The notes below the pieces were generated by a model. It was given only the letters and a program-made list of their open reading frames with translations, was not told the DNA's origin and did no database searches. The position numbers and the translations under genes were made by a program. 64,000 bases of DNA from PALSA-894 sp963734185 (GTDB taxonomy: Bacteria > Pseudomonadota > Alphaproteobacteria > Rhizobiales > Xanthobacteraceae). The stretch lies in contig CAVTGA010000001.1 of the NCBI GenBank assembly GCA_963734185.1, positions 1,736,001 through 1,800,000 of the forward strand. The letters are read 5' to 3'. Shown piece after piece: positions 61,651 to 64,000 of this stretch. Position 1 is the stretch's first letter, and each line of letters opens with the position of its first letter.

Positions 61651-63807
61651 TCAGGCCGCGACGACAAGGCGCCGCGCGATCCGCTTCTGCAGGAAGCCGA
61701 TGACCGCCCCGCGCAGGCGCGCCTTGAGGCGGTCCAGGCGGCCCGGATTGCTGATGATCGAGGCGCAGTAGAACGACGGGCACAACACCGCCGCATGCGC
61801 CACCTCGCCGCACAGACCGCAGCCGACGCAGGTGTCGATCACCTTGGCGATCGGCTCGCTGCGCAGCGGATCGGGATTGGGCGCGACCGTCAACGACGGG
61901 CATCCGGAGAGACGGATGCAGGAATGGTCGCCGGTGCAGGTGTCGGCATCGACGCCGAAGCGATCGCGCACGACGCGCTTGCCCTGCTCGACCGCCTGCG
62001 CGGCCAGCGGCCGCTCGCGGCGCTGCCGGTTCAACATGCACTCGGACTGGGCGATGATGACCTTCGGGCCCTTCTGCGGGGTGGTCAGCGCTTCGCGCAG
62101 GGTGTCGCGCATCGCCGCCAGGTCGTAGGTGCGCGTGATGGTCCTGACCCAGTCGACGCCGACGCCGCGCACCGCCTTCTCGATCGGATTCTTCGTCGCC
62201 CGGATCGCGTTGTCGGCGGCGGACGACAGCAGGTCCTGTCCGCCGGTCGCGGCCGAATAACCGTTGTCGACGATGACGTGGACGTTGTCGGACTTGTTGA
62301 ATACCGCGTTGCCGATCGACGAGGTCAGCCCGTTGTGCCAGAAGCCGCCGTCTCCCAGGAAGGCGATCGCGCGCTTGTCGGCCTTGGCGTTGAAGGCCGC
62401 GGCGCCGGCGCCGCCGAGGCCGTAACCCATGGTGGTGGCGCCGATGTTGAACGGCGGCAGGATCGAGAACAGGTGGCAGCCGATGTCGCAACTGACGTGA
62501 TGGGTGCCGAGCTCGCGCTCCACCAGCTTCAATGCCGTGAAGATCGGCCGCTCCGGGCAACCGGTGCAGAACGAGGGCGGGCGCGGATGTACGTGGCCTT
62601 CCGTTGCCTTGAGGGCCGCGGCAACGCGCACCGTCGCCTCGTTCGATGGCGAAGGATGCGGCAGATCGGGCAACACGTCGGCGCGGTAGGTGCGCACGAA
62701 CGCTCTCAGCCCGTCGCGCACCACGCCGCCGGTGTATTCGCCCGCCATCGGCAGCATGCCCTTGCCCTCGATGCGGGTCTGCACGTCGGCGCGGCGCAGG
62801 ATGGTGTTGATCGCCTGCTCGATGAAGTCGGGCTGGCCCTCCTCGACGACCAGGATGGCGCGCTTGCCCTGGGCGAACGTGACGATTTCCCGGTCCACCA
62901 GCGGGTAGGTCACGTTGAGCACATAGAGCGGGACGCGCGAGCGCCCGAACGTGTCGGCAAGTCCGATCAGCTCCAGCCCGCGCAGGACGGTGTTGTACAA
63001 ACCGCCCTGCATGACGATGCCGATGTCGGTCAGGTCGCCGGCGAAGAACTCGTTGAGTTTCTCCTCGGCGATGAACTTCACCGCCGCGGGCCAGCGTTGC
63101 TCGATCTTTTCCTTCTCGTGCAGGTAGGTCGCCGGCGGCAGTGCGATGCGGTTGACGTCGCGGCGTGGACGCTCCATCGCGTCCTTCAGGGTGAAGGAAG
63201 GCCGCACGTTGTCCTTGGCGGCGAAGCGGCCGTGTACGTGACAGGCGCGGATGCGCACCTCCAGCATCACCGGCGTGTGGGAGGCTTCGGAGAGTTCGAA
63301 CCCCTTCTCCACCGCCTTGACGATCGACGGCAGGTTGGGCCGCGGATCGAGGAGCCAGATCTGCGATTTCATCGCAAAGGCATGACTGCGCTCCTGCATG
63401 ATGGAGGAGCCTTCACCATAGTCCTCGCCGACGATCACGAGCGCGCCGCCGGTCACTCCGCCGGACGCCAGATTGGCGAGCGCGTCGGAGGCGACGTTGG
63501 TGCCGACCGTCGACTTGAATGTGACGGCGCCGCGCAAGGGATAGTTGACGGAGGCTGCCAGCGTCGCGGCCGCGGTCGCCTCGTTGGCGCTCGATTCGAA
63601 GTGAACGCCGAGCTCCTGCAGGATGTCGTTGGCATCCGACAGCACGTCCATCAGGTGCGAGATCGGGGCGCCCTGATAGCCGGCGACGTAGGACACGCCC
63701 GCCTGCAGCAGCGCCTTGGTGATGGCAAGGATGCCCTCGCCGTGGAACTCCTCACCGGCGCCGAGCTTGAGCTTCTGGACTTCGTTCCTGAACGAGCGTT
63801 CCGCCAT
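61651..63807 (-). CDS. iorA: Indolepyruvate ferredoxin oxidoreductase, alpha subunit
   Basis: The TPP-dependent catalytic subunit (718 residues). It has the pyrimidine-binding domain GYQGAPISHLMDVLSDANDI, the acidic ESSANEATAAATLAASVNYP, a TPP-binding part with GDGGFWHNGLTSSIGNAVFN and NGYSAATGGQ, a CTGCPERP motif, and a C-terminal ferredoxin-like segment (TCTGDHSCIRLSGCPSL and DTCVGCGLCGEVAHAAVLCP) for 4Fe-4S clusters. The ATG at 63807 lies two bases from a CTAG-bounded repeat and has no Shine-Dalgarno; an in-frame ATG inside the repeat (63849) is the alternative start. Confidence 0.94.
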   Translation of the reverse strand: MAERSFRNEVQKLKLGAGEEFHGEGILAITKALLQAGVSYVAGYQGAPISHLMDVLSDANDILQELGVHFESSANEATAAATLAASVNYPLRGAVTFKSTVGTNVASDALANLASGGVTGGALVIVGEDYGEGSSIMQERSHAFAMKSQIWLLDPRPNLPSIVKAVEKGFELSEASHTPVMLEVRIRACHVHGRFAAKDNVRPSFTLKDAMERPRRDVNRIALPPATYLHEKEKIEQRWPAAVKFIAEEKLNEFFAGDLTDIGIVMQGGLYNTVLRGLELIGLADTFGRSRVPLYVLNVTYPLVDREIVTFAQGKRAILVVEEGQPDFIEQAINTILRRADVQTRIEGKGMLPMAGEYTGGVVRDGLRAFVRTYRADVLPDLPHPSPSNEATVRVAAALKATEGHVHPRPPSFCTGCPERPIFTALKLVERELGTHHVSCDIGCHLFSILPPFNIGATTMGYGLGGAGAAAFNAKADKRAIAFLGDGGFWHNGLTSSIGNAVFNKSDNVHVIVDNGYSAATGGQDLLSSAADNAIRATKNPIEKAVRGVGVDWVRTITRTYDLAAMRDTLREALTTPQKGPKVIIAQSECMLNRQRRERPLAAQAVEQGKRVVRDRFGVDADTCTGDHSCIRLSGCPSLTVAPNPDPLRSEPIAKVIDTCVGCGLCGEVAHAAVLCPSFYCASIISNPGRLDRLKARLRGAVIGFLQKRIARRLVVAA

Positions 63808-63809
63808 CG

Positions 63810-63975
63810 CTAGTGTCCCGATTCCGAAGTTCGTCTCATCGTGCAGCATCCTCGCGTACGAACTTCGGAATCGAAGGACACTAGCAACTTATTGGTTCTA
63901 GTGTGGCTTAGGTTCAGAAGTCCGCAGTCCGGACTCGCCGCGAGCATGTTGCGGACTTCTGAACCGCCACACTAG
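63810..63975. repeat. Composite palindromic repeat, hairpins A and C (site 5)
   Basis: Hairpin A is at 63810-63884 (arms ATTCCGAAGTTCG and reverse), then the spacer caacttattggtt, then hairpin C at 63898-63975 (arms TTCAGAAGTCCGC and GCGGACTTCTGAA). All ends are CTAG. It lies directly upstream of iorA, and the window ends 25 bases later. Confidence 0.92.
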
Positions 63976-64000
63976 TTCTCCGATGACGGCTAAGCTATCA

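Noticed and set aside
61795..63813. A 672-codon frame antisense to iorA
   Set aside because: Composition only (His/Arg/Gly/Asp-rich, no motif). iorA on the other strand has complete TPP and iron-sulfur signatures.

Overview
The window is a stretch of high-GC alphaproteobacterial chromosome. It most likely comes from the order Hyphomicrobiales (Rhizobiales), in or near the Bradyrhizobiaceae/Xanthobacteraceae. The evidence is the strong GC bias at third codon positions, a GTTC-N7-GTTC LexA box ahead of an imuA-imuB-dnaE2 cassette, a class II DAHP synthase, DUF1289 and DUF971 proteins, TRAP and Bug-type solute uptake, and small palindromic repeats of the kind common in this order. No rRNA, CRISPR array, prophage or complete insertion sequence was seen. 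There is one tRNA, tRNA-Val(CAC).

Layout. 1-12.4 kb is mostly housekeeping: nadE, dgkA, a secreted beta-propeller protein, class II DAHP synthase, an MFS exporter, an EamA transporter, an rpiA / DUF2059 / gor operon, gph, a lipoprotein and tRNA-Val. 12.4-18.1 kb holds an L,D-transpeptidase, a large protein joining a degenerate trypsin-like domain to a von Willebrand A domain, a small ribbon-helix-helix-like protein and a DUF971 protein. 18.1-26.4 kb is an Mrp/MBH-like cation/proton antiporter cluster. It is bounded by a 25-bp direct repeat that duplicates the ribosome-binding site and first codons of the DUF971 gene, so it looks inserted between DUF971 and moaA. 26.4-33.4 kb carries moaA, a second EamA transporter and a TRAP system (dctQ, dctM and two paralogous Tat-exported binding proteins). 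33.7-45.4 kb is a mixed region: a damaged ParE-type toxin locus next to a small inverted-repeat cassette, an Mrp/ApbC iron-sulfur carrier, a GH25 lysozyme, a beta-hydroxyacid dehydrogenase, an enoyl-CoA hydratase, a caspase-fold protein without its catalytic dyad, a metallo-beta-lactamase-fold hydrolase, a glutathione S-transferase, a Bug-type binding protein and a SARP/TPR regulator. 45.5-49.5 kb has a methyltransferase, two cupin-like genes, a MauG-type dihaem peroxidase and cysK. 49.6-54.3 kb has a histidine kinase, DUF1289, a retropepsin-like protease, a TSUP transporter and dusA. 54.3-60 kb is the SOS mutasome cassette, in which imuB and dnaE2 are broken by many single-base indels. 60.1-63.8 kb is iorA-iorB.

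The most distinctive feature of the window is a family of composite palindromic repeats present at five intergenic sites. Each is built from two hairpins of about 75 bp bounded by CTAG (CTGG/CCAG at one site) and joined by a spacer of about 13 bp. Three hairpin types occur and follow a grammar: type A is always joined to type B or type C. At one site the composite is tandemly amplified with a 163-bp period and ends in a chimeric hairpin. At two sites it abuts a start codon, and at one it supplies the last codons and stop of a histidine kinase.

A second theme is localised frame damage: about 19 indels in imuB-dnaE2, three in the Mrp cluster and one in the SARP-type regulator, while neighbouring long genes are intact. 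Whether this is real decay or assembly error cannot be settled from the sequence alone.
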